A stretch of 64,000 bases of DNA from JAYFNU01 sp034933305 (GTDB lineage Bacteria > Bacillota > Clostridia > Oscillospirales > Ruminococcaceae): contig JAYFNU010000011.1 of the NCBI GenBank assembly GCA_034933305.1, positions 1-64,000 of the forward strand, written 5' to 3'. Of the stretch, positions 1 to 8,935 are shown one piece after another; within the stretch, counting starts at the first letter, position 1; every line of letters begins with the position of its first letter. The position numbers and the translations under genes were made by a program. The notes below the pieces were generated by a model that had not been told where the DNA came from, did no database searches, and was given only the letters and a program-made list of their open reading frames with translations.

Positions 1-806
1 GGGGCCCTGAAGTTTTCGCGCAGGGTGAAGCCGAGGAGCTTCGCGGCGCCGACGGCCATGTCGGTGTAGCCCGAGAAGTCGGCGTACAGCTGCACGGCGT
101 ACAGCAGCACGGCCGTCAGCAGCATGGGTCCGCGGTAATCCGCGAGGCTGCCGTAGACGCCGTTGACGATGATGCCCAGCCCGTCCGCGACGACGACCTT
201 CTTGAAGGCGCCCGTCAGAAAGCGCTGCAGGCCCTCGACGAGATTGCCGTATTCGAATTTGTGCCCGGTCTTGTACTGCGGCAGCATCTCGCCCGCGCGC
301 GCGATGGGCCCCGACAGCACCGACGGGAAGAAGCTCACGAACAGCGCGTAGACGATGAAATCGCGCTCGCAGGGCGTCTTTTTGTTGCAGACGTCGACGT
401 TGTAGCCGATGACCGTGAAGGTGTAAAAGCTGATGCCCGCGGGCAGCGCGAGCGTCAGCTGAGCGGGCATGAATGCGAGGCCGCACAGCGAAAAGAGCGC
501 CGCGACGGACTCCATGAAAAAGTTGAAGTACTTGAAGACGGCGAGCGCCGAAAGACACACGAGGATGCTGACGGTGAGCAGCGCTTTCCGCTTCTTTTCG
601 TCCGCCTGCGCGTCGATGGCGCGCGCGAAGCCGTAGCTGACGCCCGTGACGGCGAGGATGAGCACGCCGTACTGCGGCAGCTTCCACATGTAGAACACGT
701 AGCTCGCGAGAAGCAGAAAGATATTGCGCAGCCGCCCCGGCAGCAGGTAGTACACCGCCGCCGAGGCCCCGAGAAACAGCAGAAACGTCACAGAGTTGAT
801 GAGCAT
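1..806 (-). CDS. MBOAT family O-acyltransferase (AlgI/DltB-like), C-terminus beyond window
   Basis: Polytopic membrane acyltransferase of the AlgI/DltB type, which moves acyl (usually acetyl) groups across the membrane onto cell-surface glycans. The 268 visible residues begin MLINSVTF and contain several hydrophobic helices, the family phrase SGPIARAGEMLPQ, and YADFSGYTDMA just before the left edge. The catalytic histidine region of the family comes after this and lies outside the window. The ATG at 806 has a good GGAGGG Shine-Dalgarno site and begins 13 nt after the stop of the SGNH gene, so the two are co-transcribed. Membrane acyltransferase plus extracytoplasmic SGNH partner is the usual pairing in surface O-acetylation systems. 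The acceptor glycan is unknown. Confidence 0.9.
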   Translation of the reverse strand, partial: MLINSVTFLLFLGASAAVYYLLPGRLRNIFLLLASYVFYMWKLPQYGVLILAVTGVSYGFARAIDAQADEKKRKALLTVSILVCLSALAVFKYFNFFMESVAALFSLCGLAFMPAQLTLALPAGISFYTFTVIGYNVDVCNKKTPCERDFIVYALFVSFFPSVLSGPIARAGEMLPQYKTGHKFEYGNLVEGLQRFLTGAFKKVVVADGLGIIVNGVYGSLADYRGPMLLTAVLLYAVQLYADFSGYTDMAVGAAKLLGFTLRENFRA

Positions 807-819
807 GGCACCCTCCGCA

Positions 820-1800
820 TCAGGTCGTGGGGCGCGAGATGCGCACACAGTCGAAGGAAGCGTTCCCGAAGATCACGTCGATGAGCAGCTGCTTCTGCGG
901 CCCCTGCAGATGGAAGCCGTCGTAGAAGTTGTCCTCGTTCGCCGTGAAGGCGTTGGGATACTCAAAATCGAAGACGACCGCGCGCGCCGTCAGGAAGGTG
1001 CGCAGCTTTTCGAGCTCGCCCGCGATGCCCAGCGGCCGGACGACGTCCGTGAAGATCGACTCGTGCATCGGCGGCAGAACGATCGTCAGCTCGATGCCGG
1101 CGGCGTCGCAGTAATCGATGACCGCTTCGAGCTGACGGTAGGTCGAATCGTCGATGGAATACCCTTCGCCGGTCATCGAGCGGATGAGCCGGGCGTAATC
1201 CTCGAGGTCCCTGCGGTAGACCGCGCCGCGCGCCGACGGCACCTCGGCCGTCGCAAAGCTCGTCGGATCCTCCGGATACCACAGCCAGTCCTGCCGCCCC
1301 AGCGCCGTTCCGAGCGCGTTCTGGGTCTTGTATTTGAGCGTGTTGAAGGCCTCGAGCCAGTAGTTGAAATGGGAGACGAAGGCCCATGCGCTGCCCGCCT
1401 GCCGCTCGACCGCCGGGATGCGCCCGCTGTCCTGCACGCCGCCCGCGTTGTAAAAATTGATGCCGAACACGACCTTGTCGAGCTTTGTGTGCGCGGCCGC
1501 GTACCAGAACAGCTCGACGCACTCGCCGAGGCTCGCGCCCCCGAAGGCGAGCGAACAGTAGTTCTCGCCCGTCACCTCGCGGATGTACGCCTCGCTGAGG
1601 TTCGCCATGCGCGAGTCGCCCAGCACGATGGCCGTCGGCTGCCCGCGCAGCAGCGCGCGCATCGACGACAGCGGGCGCGTGCCGTACGCGGCCTCCCCGT
1701 GCAGCCCGTAGTAATCGTAGGGCTCAAAGACGAAAAACAGCACGAGCACCGCGAGCAGCGGCGCGAGGAAGCGGATCGATTTTTTCAGCAGTCGGGACAA
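820..1800 (-). CDS. Membrane-anchored SGNH/DltD-AlgJ-like protein, partner of MBOAT
   Basis: A 326-residue protein with one N-terminal membrane anchor (about residues 10-26) and an extracytoplasmic SGNH-hydrolase-like domain. The nucleophile block I-V-L-G-D-S-R-M sits at about residues 58-65, and a C-terminal Y-D-G-F-H block supplies the likely Asp-His pair. It is directly upstream of the MBOAT gene and probably transfers the acyl group to the final sugar acceptor. The best start is TTG at 1800, with GGGAGGG seven bases upstream; no ATG has a comparable site. The family assignment rests on motif and context; substrate is unknown. Confidence 0.8.
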   Translation of the reverse strand: MSRLLKKSIRFLAPLLAVLVLFFVFEPYDYYGLHGEAAYGTRPLSSMRALLRGQPTAIVLGDSRMANLSEAYIREVTGENYCSLAFGGASLGECVELFWYAAAHTKLDKVVFGINFYNAGGVQDSGRIPAVERQAGSAWAFVSHFNYWLEAFNTLKYKTQNALGTALGRQDWLWYPEDPTSFATAEVPSARGAVYRRDLEDYARLIRSMTGEGYSIDDSTYRQLEAVIDYCDAAGIELTIVLPPMHESIFTDVVRPLGIAGELEKLRTFLTARAVVFDFEYPNAFTANEDNFYDGFHLQGPQKQLLIDVIFGNASFDCVRISRPTT

Positions 1801-1847
1801 ATCGGTTCCCTCCCGTAAAATACTATTTGTACAGAAAGCGGTTTATA

Positions 1848-3581
1848 TTACGAAAACTGCGCCTCATAGAGCGTTTTGTACAGGCCGCCGCGCGCGAGCA
1901 GCTGCTCGTGGGTGCCCTGCTCCTCGACGCCGTCGTCGGTGAGCACGATGATCTCGTCGGCGTTGCGGATGGTGGAAAGGCGGTGTGCGACGACGAGGCA
2001 GGTGCGCCCGCGGCACAGCGCGTCGAGCGCGTCCTTCAGCTGTGTCTCGGTGATGTTGTCGAGCGCCGACGTCGCCTCGTCGAGGATGAGGATCTGCGGA
2101 TTCTTGAGGAAGATGCGCGCGACGGCGATGCGCTGCTTCTGTCCGCCGGACAGCCGCACGCCCCGCTCGCCGACGTAGGTGTCGTACCCGTCGCTGAGGC
2201 TCATGATGAAATCGTGGATGCGCGCGCGTTTGGCCGCCTCGATGATCTGTTCGCGCGTGACGTCCTCGGTGTTGTAGCCGATGTTGTCGGCGACGGTGCC
2301 GGTGAAGAGAAAGACCTCCTGCTGGACGATGCCGATGCCGCGGCGCAGGCTGCTGCGCGTGATGGTCTCGATGTCGCGCCCGCCGATGGTGATGCGCCCG
2401 CTCTGGATGTCGTAAAAGCGCGGCAGCAGGTGGCACAGCGTCGTCTTGCCGCCGCCCGAGGGGCCCACGAGGGCGACGGTCCTGCCGCCGCCGATGGTGA
2501 TGTTGAGGTGGTCGAGGACCTTGCGGTCGTCGCCGTAGGTGAAGGTGACGTCGCTGAAGACGATGTCGCCAGACAAGTCGGCGACGTCCTCGGCGCCCGG
2601 CTTTTCGGCCTCGGGCTCGACGTCCATGATCTCGCAGAAGCGCTTGAAGCCCGTCTTGCCCTCCTCGTACATCTCGAAAAACTGCATCAGGCGGCGCACG
2701 GGGGTGATGAACTGGCTGATATAGAGAAAATAGGCGGCGAAGTCGCCCATGTTGATGACGCCGTTGTAATAGAAAAGCCCCGCCGCGGTGAGCACGATGA
2801 GATACATCGCGTCGAGGAAGAAGGTCATGCCGGAATGGAACTGCGCCATCGCCTTGTAGCTGCGCTTGCGCGCCGTCTGGTAGTCGTCGACGGTGCGCTC
2901 GAATTTTTGCATTTCGCCGCGCTCGTTGTCGAAGGCCTTGGCGACGCGGATGCCCGAGATGGCGTTCGACAGCTCCGCGTTGATCTCGGCGGTCGTTTTG
3001 CGCGCCTCGACGAAGCCGCTCTCCATGCGGGACTGCATGCGCCACATGAAATAGAGGAACAGCGGCAGGAAGGCGAAGACGATGAGCGTGAGCTTCACGT
3101 TGATCGTGCACAGCAGCGCGAAGGCGCCGAGCATGGCCATGACGGACAGAAAGCCGGTCTCCGGGCCGTGGTGCGCGAGCTCCGAGATGTCCTGCAGGTC
3201 GTTGACGACGCGCGACATGAGCGCGCCGGTCTGGTGCTCGTCGAAGTACTTGAAGGGCAGCTTCTGCAGGTGGGCGAAGATGTCGCGGCGCATGTCGGAC
3301 TGCATGCGCACGCCGATGAGGTGGCCGAAATACGTCACGAAATAGTTGAGCGCGAGCTTGAGGAGATAGACGCCCAGCAGCGCGCCCGCGAACACGAAGA
3401 GCGTGCGCAGGTCGCGGTTGGGCACGACGTCGTTGATGATGGAGCGGGTGAGCATCGGGTAGACGAGATCGCACACCGTGATGCCGAACGCCGCGCCGAC
3501 GTCGGCCGCCATCGGCCATTTATAAGGCTTGTAGAAGCCGAGAAAGCGCCGAAAGCCGCCGGGTTTCTTTTTGTCTGCCAT
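1848..3581 (-). CDS. ABC transporter, fused permease and ATPase (MsbA/BmrA type)
   Basis: Half-size ABC exporter of about 577 residues. The first ~300 residues form the six-helix membrane domain and the rest the nucleotide-binding domain: Walker A GPSGGGKTT (about residue 370), signature LSGGQ (about 474), Walker B ILILDEATSALD (about 496) and a switch histidine in VAHRLS. It probably works as a homodimer exporting a lipid, lipid-linked glycan or drug. Between a GT2 glycosyltransferase and an acylation pair, a role in envelope glycan export is plausible but not proven. The start at 3581 (MADKKK) has AGGA at close spacing; an in-frame ATG at 3596 is the alternative. Confidence 0.88.
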   Translation of the reverse strand: MADKKKPGGFRRFLGFYKPYKWPMAADVGAAFGITVCDLVYPMLTRSIINDVVPNRDLRTLFVFAGALLGVYLLKLALNYFVTYFGHLIGVRMQSDMRRDIFAHLQKLPFKYFDEHQTGALMSRVVNDLQDISELAHHGPETGFLSVMAMLGAFALLCTINVKLTLIVFAFLPLFLYFMWRMQSRMESGFVEARKTTAEINAELSNAISGIRVAKAFDNERGEMQKFERTVDDYQTARKRSYKAMAQFHSGMTFFLDAMYLIVLTAAGLFYYNGVINMGDFAAYFLYISQFITPVRRLMQFFEMYEEGKTGFKRFCEIMDVEPEAEKPGAEDVADLSGDIVFSDVTFTYGDDRKVLDHLNITIGGGRTVALVGPSGGGKTTLCHLLPRFYDIQSGRITIGGRDIETITRSSLRRGIGIVQQEVFLFTGTVADNIGYNTEDVTREQIIEAAKRARIHDFIMSLSDGYDTYVGERGVRLSGGQKQRIAVARIFLKNPQILILDEATSALDNITETQLKDALDALCRGRTCLVVAHRLSTIRNADEIIVLTDDGVEEQGTHEQLLARGGLYKTLYEAQFS

Positions 3582-3650
3582 GTCATTCCTGTTCATTCAT
3601 TTTGTTTTCTTCGGGGAGGCCGTATTCCCTGAGGCGTCGGCTTTGCTGTT

Positions 3651-4598
3651 TCAATCGCAAAGGAAAGTCTCGACGATGTAGCGCGGGCGCGCCTTCGTTT
3701 CGCCGTAGATCTTGCCGACGTATTCGCCGATGACGCCCAGCGACAGCAGCTGCACGCCGCCGAGGAACCACACGGAGATCATGAGCGACGACCAGCCGGG
3801 CACGGCGCTGCCGCAGAAATAGGAGATGAGCGTGTAGAGCAGTCCGACGACGCTCAGAAAGCAGATGACGATGCCCGCGCCGGTGATGATCTTGATGGGC
3901 TTTACCGAGAAGGAGGTGATGCCGTCCCATGCGAAGGCGAGCATCTTTTTGAGCGGGTATTTGCTCTCGCCCGCGAAGCGCTCGGCGCGCTCGTAGGTGA
4001 CGATGTCGGTCTTGTAGCCGAGCAGCGTCACCATGCCGCGCAAGAACAGATTGACCTCGCCGAACTGCGCGAGCGCGTCGAGCGCCCGGCGGCTCATGAG
4101 GCGGTAGTCGGCGTGATTGTAGACGACCTTCGCGCCGAGCTTGTCCATGACGCGGTAGAATCCCTGGGCCGTCGTGCGCTTGAAGAAGGAGTCGGTGTCG
4201 CGCGCGCTGCGCACGCCGTACACGATGTCGCAGCCCTCGCTGAATTTTTCCACGAACGCGTCGATGGCGTTGATGTCGTCCTGCAAGTCGGCGTCCATCG
4301 AGATGACGGCGTCGGCGCGCTCGCGCACGGTCATGAGGCCGGCGAGCAGCGCGTTCTGGTGGCCGCGGTTGCGCGACAGCTTGACGCCGCCGAACAGCGG
4401 ATCGCCCGCGTGCGCCTGCTCGATGAGCGCCCAGGTCCCGTCCTTCGAGCCGTCGTCGACGAAAACGACGCGGCTCTTTTCGGAGATCTTTTCCGCGCCG
4501 ATGAGCGCGCGCATCTTTTCCCGCAGCCGCTTGGTCGTCTCGGGCAGCACCGCTTCCTCGTTATAGCAGGGAACCACGATATAGATCGTCTTCTGCAT
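3651..4598 (-). CDS. GT2 polyprenyl-phosphate glycosyltransferase with two C-terminal TM helices (GtrB/DPM1-like)
   Basis: A 315-residue GT-A family 2 glycosyltransferase. It has the N-terminal VVPCYNEE block, VFVDDGS, and a DxD-type metal site in SMDADLQDD at about residue 102. Two hydrophobic helices follow at about 235-258 and 270-292. This layout matches GtrB/dolichol-phosphate-mannose-synthase-like enzymes, which charge undecaprenyl phosphate with a sugar on the inner leaflet. The start at 4598 is preferred over an in-frame ATG at 4619 because GGGAG lies 8-9 bases before the former. The sugar donor cannot be told from sequence. Confidence 0.88.
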   Translation of the reverse strand: MQKTIYIVVPCYNEEAVLPETTKRLREKMRALIGAEKISEKSRVVFVDDGSKDGTWALIEQAHAGDPLFGGVKLSRNRGHQNALLAGLMTVRERADAVISMDADLQDDINAIDAFVEKFSEGCDIVYGVRSARDTDSFFKRTTAQGFYRVMDKLGAKVVYNHADYRLMSRRALDALAQFGEVNLFLRGMVTLLGYKTDIVTYERAERFAGESKYPLKKMLAFAWDGITSFSVKPIKIITGAGIVICFLSVVGLLYTLISYFCGSAVPGWSSLMISVWFLGGVQLLSLGVIGEYVGKIYGETKARPRYIVETFLCD

Positions 4599-4634
4599 GG
4601 CACGCACTCCCGTCTGCATTTTTACATTTTCATC

Positions 4635-4663
4635 AGTATATCATTTTTCTTACTTCTTAACAA
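4635..4663 (-). promoter_or_regulatory. Promoter for the GT2-ABC-SGNH-MBOAT genes
   Basis: On the minus strand TTGTTA (4658-4663) and TATACT (4635-4640) are 17 bp apart, with TG one base before the -10. It lies just upstream of the GT2 start and after a hairpin that ends the DUF6311 gene. Confidence 0.65.
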
Positions 4664-4668
4664 CACGG

Positions 4669-4697
4669 AAAGCGCCGCCGCGGCCGGGCGGCGGCGC
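4669..4697 (-). terminator. GC-rich hairpin after the DUF6311 gene
   Basis: A nine-base-pair stem (4672-4680 with 4689-4697) followed on the minus strand by only three T residues. It is a weak or partial terminator. Confidence 0.45.
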
Positions 4698-4736
4698 CTT
4701 GAGAGATGCAAAGAGGGATGCGGCCGCGCCGCGCGG

Positions 4737-6482
4737 TCAGTAGCTGCCGTACGGCATGAAGCGCTCCGCGAAGGCCGGCTTGTCGGGATCCCCGCAGGGC
4801 GCGGGCAAGGTTACGTCGGGATTGTCGGGGATGAGCGTGAAAAAGCAGCTGACGACCGCGCCGGTCGCTTTTCCCGCGCAGGCTTCCGCCGCCGCGGCGT
4901 ACTGTACCTCGTCCGTGAAGACATACAGGGTGCGGTCGTCGACCTCGCCGCGCAGCAGCTTCTCGTACTGCGCGTCCGCGTAGGCCGAATACTGGTCGAA
5001 ATCGACCGACGCGAAGAAGGCGTCGTTGGTCGTCATGCCGTTTTTCGCGGCCCACAGGTCGATGTACATGCCGCGGATGACCTCCTGATCGCCGATGGCG
5101 ACGATGTGGTCGAAGGCCCCGCCGTTCTCGCGGAAAAACGCCGCGTCGGTCGGATCGTCGTGGTGGGGGGAGCCGGCGTCGAAATCGACGTGTTTCTGAT
5201 ACAGCGTCGGCGCCATGTCCCCGAGCTGCACGCACAGCAGCGCGACGAGCAGGAGGGTGCCCGCGCGCACGCGGCCGACGGGGCGCACGCGCCGCGACAG
5301 GAAGACGATCACGAACAGGAAGATGAGGTAATAGACCGGCCAGAACATCCGCGACGAGCTGCGCAGCATGTCGGCGAGCCGCTGGATCGGTTCCGGCAGC
5401 TCGAACAGCAGATAGCGGCTGTCGTTGATGGTCACGATATTGCTCACGGCGAACAGCGTCAGACATACGCAGACGCCGAACAGCGCCGGGTAGCGCTTTA
5501 TGTAGCCGAGCGGCTTTGTCTTTTTCCAGAACACCAGCAGATACAGCCCGATCAGCAGGCAGGCGAGGAGCATGCCGAGGCCGAGATAGACGAAATTCTC
5601 ATAGATGAAGACGACGTCCCACGACGGCAGGATCTGCGACCAGCGCACGTCGTTCGAGCTGACGGGGTTGAAAAGCGAGTTGAAATTGAAGCAGAAGATG
5701 CCGTAGCCGCTGTGCAGGTCGCTCCGGCTCTGGCTGAAGAAGCCGACGCTGTAAAAGGAGAACAGGATCGTCGCGAGGTTTGCGGCGAGGAAGGCGGCGG
5801 AGCGCAGATAATCCTTCTTTTTTACGGCGTGCTCAACAAGGTCGGCGAACAGGATCGCGCAGACCATCGGCACGAAGTAGGTGTGGATCATCGGCGCGAA
5901 CAGGCTCAGCAGCAGGTATCCGGCGCGGAATTTGTAGGGCTGCCTTTTATTCTTAAAATACAGATAAAACGCCGCGAGGATGAGGAACTGGGAGCCGAGC
6001 GCCGTGTGGCGGTAGCAGCGCTCGATCATGACGGGGCTGAAGACGAGCAGGGCCGTGCCGAGGAGATTGGCGGCCGCGGAATCGGTCAGCATGCTGAGCG
6101 TCAGCGAGGCGAAGACGCCCTGCAGCACGAAGCACAGCAGCACCCACAGCCCGAAGTACTGGAACGTCTGCGGAAGCAGCGGCTCGAGCAGACGGAAGAG
6201 GACGCAGGCGACGGGGATGGAATCGGTGAACAGCGCCGACGTCCCGTAGGGATAGTTCATCGCCCCGCTGATGCAAAACGGATACGACAGCGGCGCCTGG
6301 CGGTAAAAGAGCCAGCCGGTGTAGTGCTGTACGATGTCGCGGTCGACATAGCCGCTGTAGATCCAGCTGTCATCCGTTACGTTCAGTCCGCGCGCGCCGA
6401 AGATCAGGAAAAAGGCCGCCGCGCCGATGAGCGCGCCGCACAGCGCGAGCGCCGCTGTTCTGCTGAGCCCTTTCTTTTTCAT
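4737..6482 (-). CDS. Polytopic membrane protein, DUF6311-like (GT-C-type fold likely)
   Basis: A 581-residue integral membrane protein with about ten hydrophobic helices and a soluble C-terminal tail of ~150 residues. The N-terminal part has the pattern QHYTGWLFYR followed by a proline/aromatic-rich loop (SYPFCISGAMNYPYGTS), which I recognise from DUF6311 membrane proteins. The acidic/aromatic first external loop resembles GT-C glycosyltransferases, but no function is assigned to the family as far as I know. It lies upstream of a GT2 enzyme in the same orientation, suggesting a job in surface glycan synthesis. ATG at 6482 follows a GGAGGG site and has its own promoter. Confidence 0.78.
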   Translation of the reverse strand: MKKKGLSRTAALALCGALIGAAAFFLIFGARGLNVTDDSWIYSGYVDRDIVQHYTGWLFYRQAPLSYPFCISGAMNYPYGTSALFTDSIPVACVLFRLLEPLLPQTFQYFGLWVLLCFVLQGVFASLTLSMLTDSAAANLLGTALLVFSPVMIERCYRHTALGSQFLILAAFYLYFKNKRQPYKFRAGYLLLSLFAPMIHTYFVPMVCAILFADLVEHAVKKKDYLRSAAFLAANLATILFSFYSVGFFSQSRSDLHSGYGIFCFNFNSLFNPVSSNDVRWSQILPSWDVVFIYENFVYLGLGMLLACLLIGLYLLVFWKKTKPLGYIKRYPALFGVCVCLTLFAVSNIVTINDSRYLLFELPEPIQRLADMLRSSSRMFWPVYYLIFLFVIVFLSRRVRPVGRVRAGTLLLVALLCVQLGDMAPTLYQKHVDFDAGSPHHDDPTDAAFFRENGGAFDHIVAIGDQEVIRGMYIDLWAAKNGMTTNDAFFASVDFDQYSAYADAQYEKLLRGEVDDRTLYVFTDEVQYAAAAEACAGKATGAVVSCFFTLIPDNPDVTLPAPCGDPDKPAFAERFMPYGSY

Positions 6483-6510
6483 GCCGCCCTCCTGCCTGTG
6501 CTTTTTTCAC

Positions 6511-6539
6511 AGTATAGCATCTTTGATTTTGGCGCACAA
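6511..6539 (-). promoter_or_regulatory. Promoter for the DUF6311-like gene
   Basis: Minus-strand TTGTGC (6534-6539), 17-bp spacer, TATACT (6511-6516), with an extended -10 TGC directly before the hexamer. Confidence 0.7.
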
Positions 6540-6550
6540 GGACGCGCGCA

Positions 6551-6586
6551 GACAAACAGACGGCCCGCACGAAGGTGCGGGCCGTC
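6551..6586 (-). terminator. Terminator of ade
   Basis: A perfect 12-bp GC-rich stem (6559-6570 with 6575-6586) with a four-base loop, followed on the minus strand by a short T-rich run. Confidence 0.75.
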
Positions 6587-6612
6587 CAGGAAACGGAAAG
6601 CGGAAGGGGATC

Positions 6613-8331
6613 TCAGTCGCGGATCATGTCGAATTTTTCGACGTCGAACAAGCCGGTGTCCAGCAGTCGGATGGACGGGATGACGGGCAGCGCGACGAAG
6701 GACAGCGTGATCATCGGGTCGATGTCCCCGCTGACGCCCAGCGCCGCCGCCGCGTCGAGGATGCGGTGGACGCCCGCTTCGACCTCGTCCTTCGATTTGT
6801 CGCTCATGAGGCCCGCGATGGGCAGCGGCAGCTCCGCGACGATCCTGCCGCCCGAGGCGACGACATAGCCGCCGCCGAGCTCGCGGATGCGCTTCGAAGC
6901 CGCGATGATGTCCGCGTCATTGTCGCCGACGATGACGACGTTGTGCGAGTCGTGGGAGACGGACGAGCCGACCGCGCCGTTCCGGATGCCGAAGCCCTTG
7001 AGCGGGGCGACGGCGACGTTGCCGTTCCGTCCGTGGCGCTCGAGCACGACGACCTTTGAATAGACGCCGTCGGGGATAAAGTACTCGTTTCCGGGGATAC
7101 TCTCGATGAGGTGGCGGGTGAGCAGCTGATCCTTGACGAGCGAGATGACGTGGTTTTTGTCCGCGCGCCGCAGCGCGATGCGGTCGGGCGTCAGGTCGTC
7201 GTAGATAACGGTGTGCAGCAGCTCCTTGTCCGTGACGGTATAGTGGACGGAGTTGAGATAGTCGTCGGTGATGAGGTGGCCGCTCTTGATGACGAACTGG
7301 GGCTCGACGTTCTCAAGGTCGTTGAGCACGACGATGTCCGCCTTGAAGCGTGCGCCGACGGCGCCGAGCTTGCGCAGGCGGCACATGCGCGCCGGGAACA
7401 GCGACGCCATTTTGATGGCCTTGATGGGGGGCACGCCCAGGGCGATCGCCTTGCGCACGCAGTGGTCGATATGGCCCTCGTGGTCGATGTCCTCGAGATG
7501 CTTGTCGTCGGTGCAGAAGGCGCACTGCTCGAAGGGGATGTGGTGCGCGAGGATGCCCTCGACGATCGACTCGAGATTGCGGGCGGCCGAGCCCTCGCGG
7601 ATGTAGATGTTGAAGCCCGCGCGCATCTTTTCGAGCACCTCGTCGAAATCGACGCACTCGTGGTCGTTGTTGACGCCCGCGAGGCGGTAGCTCTGGATCT
7701 GCTTGCCCGTGATGCCGGGGGCATGGCCGTCGCGGAGATCCTTTTTGAACAGCTGGAGCTTGTCGAGCACGACGGGGTCGGAATTGATGACGTCGTGGAA
7801 ACACATGAGCTCGCCGAGGCCGAGCACGTTCGGCGCGCCGACGAATTCCTCCATGTCGCTCGCGAGGAAGGGCCCGGAGCCGTTGGTGTCGAAGCGGGTG
7901 CAGGGCACCGACGAGGGCACCATAATCAAAAAGTTCATCGGCGCGCCCTTGATGGAATCGAGAAGGAAGCGCAGGGCTTTCTTGCCCTTGACGTTGACGA
8001 TCTCGTGCGGATCGGCGATGATCGAAGTCGTGCCGCGCTTGAGCAGCGCCTTGGACAGCTCGTGCGGCATGACCATCGTCGATTCGATGTGCATGTGGAC
8101 GTCGATGAACCCCGGAGATATGTATTTGCCCGTGCAGTCGATCTCTTTCTTTCCCTCGTAGTCTCCCACGCCGACGATCAGGTCGCCCACGATGGCGACG
8201 TCGGCCTTGAGGATCTCCTCGGTAAAGACGTTGATCACGAACCCGTTTTTGAGCACAAGGTCCGCTTTTTCCTCGCCCCGCGCAACGCGCTGGAGAATCC
8301 TAAGATCCTGCAAAGGACCACCCCTTTCCAT
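6613..8331 (-). CDS. ade: Adenine deaminase
   Basis: A 572-residue amidohydrolase-superfamily enzyme converting adenine to hypoxanthine and ammonia in purine salvage. Diagnostic blocks are the metal-binding DVHMHIEST stretch (about residues 77-85), ADPHEIVNV shortly after, and a C-terminal domain with SVSHDSHN typical of the Ade family rather than of adenosine deaminase. Length fits the family (~570-600). It is a single-gene unit with its own promoter and terminator, transcribed divergently from an unknown small gene. I looked for a purine riboswitch in its short leader and found none. Confidence 0.95.
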   Translation of the reverse strand: MERGGPLQDLRILQRVARGEEKADLVLKNGFVINVFTEEILKADVAIVGDLIVGVGDYEGKKEIDCTGKYISPGFIDVHMHIESTMVMPHELSKALLKRGTTSIIADPHEIVNVKGKKALRFLLDSIKGAPMNFLIMVPSSVPCTRFDTNGSGPFLASDMEEFVGAPNVLGLGELMCFHDVINSDPVVLDKLQLFKKDLRDGHAPGITGKQIQSYRLAGVNNDHECVDFDEVLEKMRAGFNIYIREGSAARNLESIVEGILAHHIPFEQCAFCTDDKHLEDIDHEGHIDHCVRKAIALGVPPIKAIKMASLFPARMCRLRKLGAVGARFKADIVVLNDLENVEPQFVIKSGHLITDDYLNSVHYTVTDKELLHTVIYDDLTPDRIALRRADKNHVISLVKDQLLTRHLIESIPGNEYFIPDGVYSKVVVLERHGRNGNVAVAPLKGFGIRNGAVGSSVSHDSHNVVIVGDNDADIIAASKRIRELGGGYVVASGGRIVAELPLPIAGLMSDKSKDEVEAGVHRILDAAAALGVSGDIDPMITLSFVALPVIPSIRLLDTGLFDVEKFDMIRD

Positions 8332-8358
8332 CCGCTGTCATTTTTATATTTATCGGCT

Positions 8359-8387
8359 ATTGTATCATACTTTCAACGCGCGCGCAA
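8359..8387 (-). promoter_or_regulatory. Promoter of ade
   Basis: Minus-strand TTGCGC (8382-8387), 17-bp spacer, TACAAT (8359-8364), with TGA preceding the -10. It is divergent from the promoter at 8405-8434. Confidence 0.7.
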
Positions 8388-8404
8388 CACCGAAAAACAG
8401 ACCG

Positions 8405-8434
8405 TTGGCGTTTGCGCGGGATATGTGATACAAT
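8405..8434 (+). promoter_or_regulatory. Promoter for the 129-aa unknown gene
   Basis: TTGGCG (8405-8410), 18-bp spacer, TACAAT (8429-8434), with TGA before the -10. Confidence 0.65.
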
Positions 8435-8500
8435 AAAAAAAACAAGCCGGAATGACACGTCCGCGCGGGGCGCGGAACGGCGGCGGGGAGGCTGCGCGAT

Positions 8501-8890
8501 ATGGGTATGTTCGACGGACTGGAAAAAATGTTCTCCTTCAAGAGCAAGGAGCAGCTCGAAAAGGAACGGCTGGAATTCGAGGCGAGGATCTTTCCGCTGG
8601 GGGTGGAGGAGACGCGCGCGCGCATCCTCGAGGCGCTGCGTCCGTATTTCCGCAAAAAGGCGGACACCACCGAGATCCTGTACCCCTTCCTGATGGCAAA
8701 GCAGCAGTATCTCGACCAGACCCCCCTCGAAGACATCGCGCGGGCGGTCAAGAAGAGCGCTTTCCGCGTCGGCGACACGGAGGCCCGCGCGGTGCTCGCG
8801 CTGGTACTGCTCGAGCAGGACGCCGGGAGCATCGCGGACTATCCGACGGCGCAGGAAGTCGAAAAGAAGATGCCGGAGATCGCGCTGTAA
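8501..8890 (+). CDS. Conserved-looking small cytoplasmic protein, unknown function
   Basis: A 129-residue soluble, charged protein without signal peptide or membrane segment. I do not recognise its family. The N-terminal MFDGLEKMFSF stretch is amphipathic and is followed by a Lys/Glu-rich helix (about residues 14-28), which could be a coiled coil or membrane-surface helix; the rest reads as alternating helices. The ATG has a strong GGGAGG site nine bases upstream and a clear promoter, so it is very likely a real gene. A DUF2238-like membrane protein follows 45 nt downstream and is probably co-transcribed. Confidence 0.75.
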   Translation: MGMFDGLEKMFSFKSKEQLEKERLEFEARIFPLGVEETRARILEALRPYFRKKADTTEILYPFLMAKQQYLDQTPLEDIARAVKKSAFRVGDTEARAVLALVLLEQDAGSIADYPTAQEVEKKMPEIAL

Positions 8891-8935
8891 GCGGCCGGGC
8901 CGCGCCGCGCATCCGCCGGAACAAAGGAATCAGGC

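Noticed and set aside
4113..6683. Long plus-strand frame opposite the GT2 and DUF6311 genes
   Set aside because: Composition typical of antisense frames in GC-rich DNA; the minus-strand products have family motifs and promoters.
8332..8450. Purine riboswitch upstream of ade
   Set aside because: The leader is too short and lacks the conserved GTTTCTACC core and loop pair. The only purine riboswitch seen is before the permease gene.
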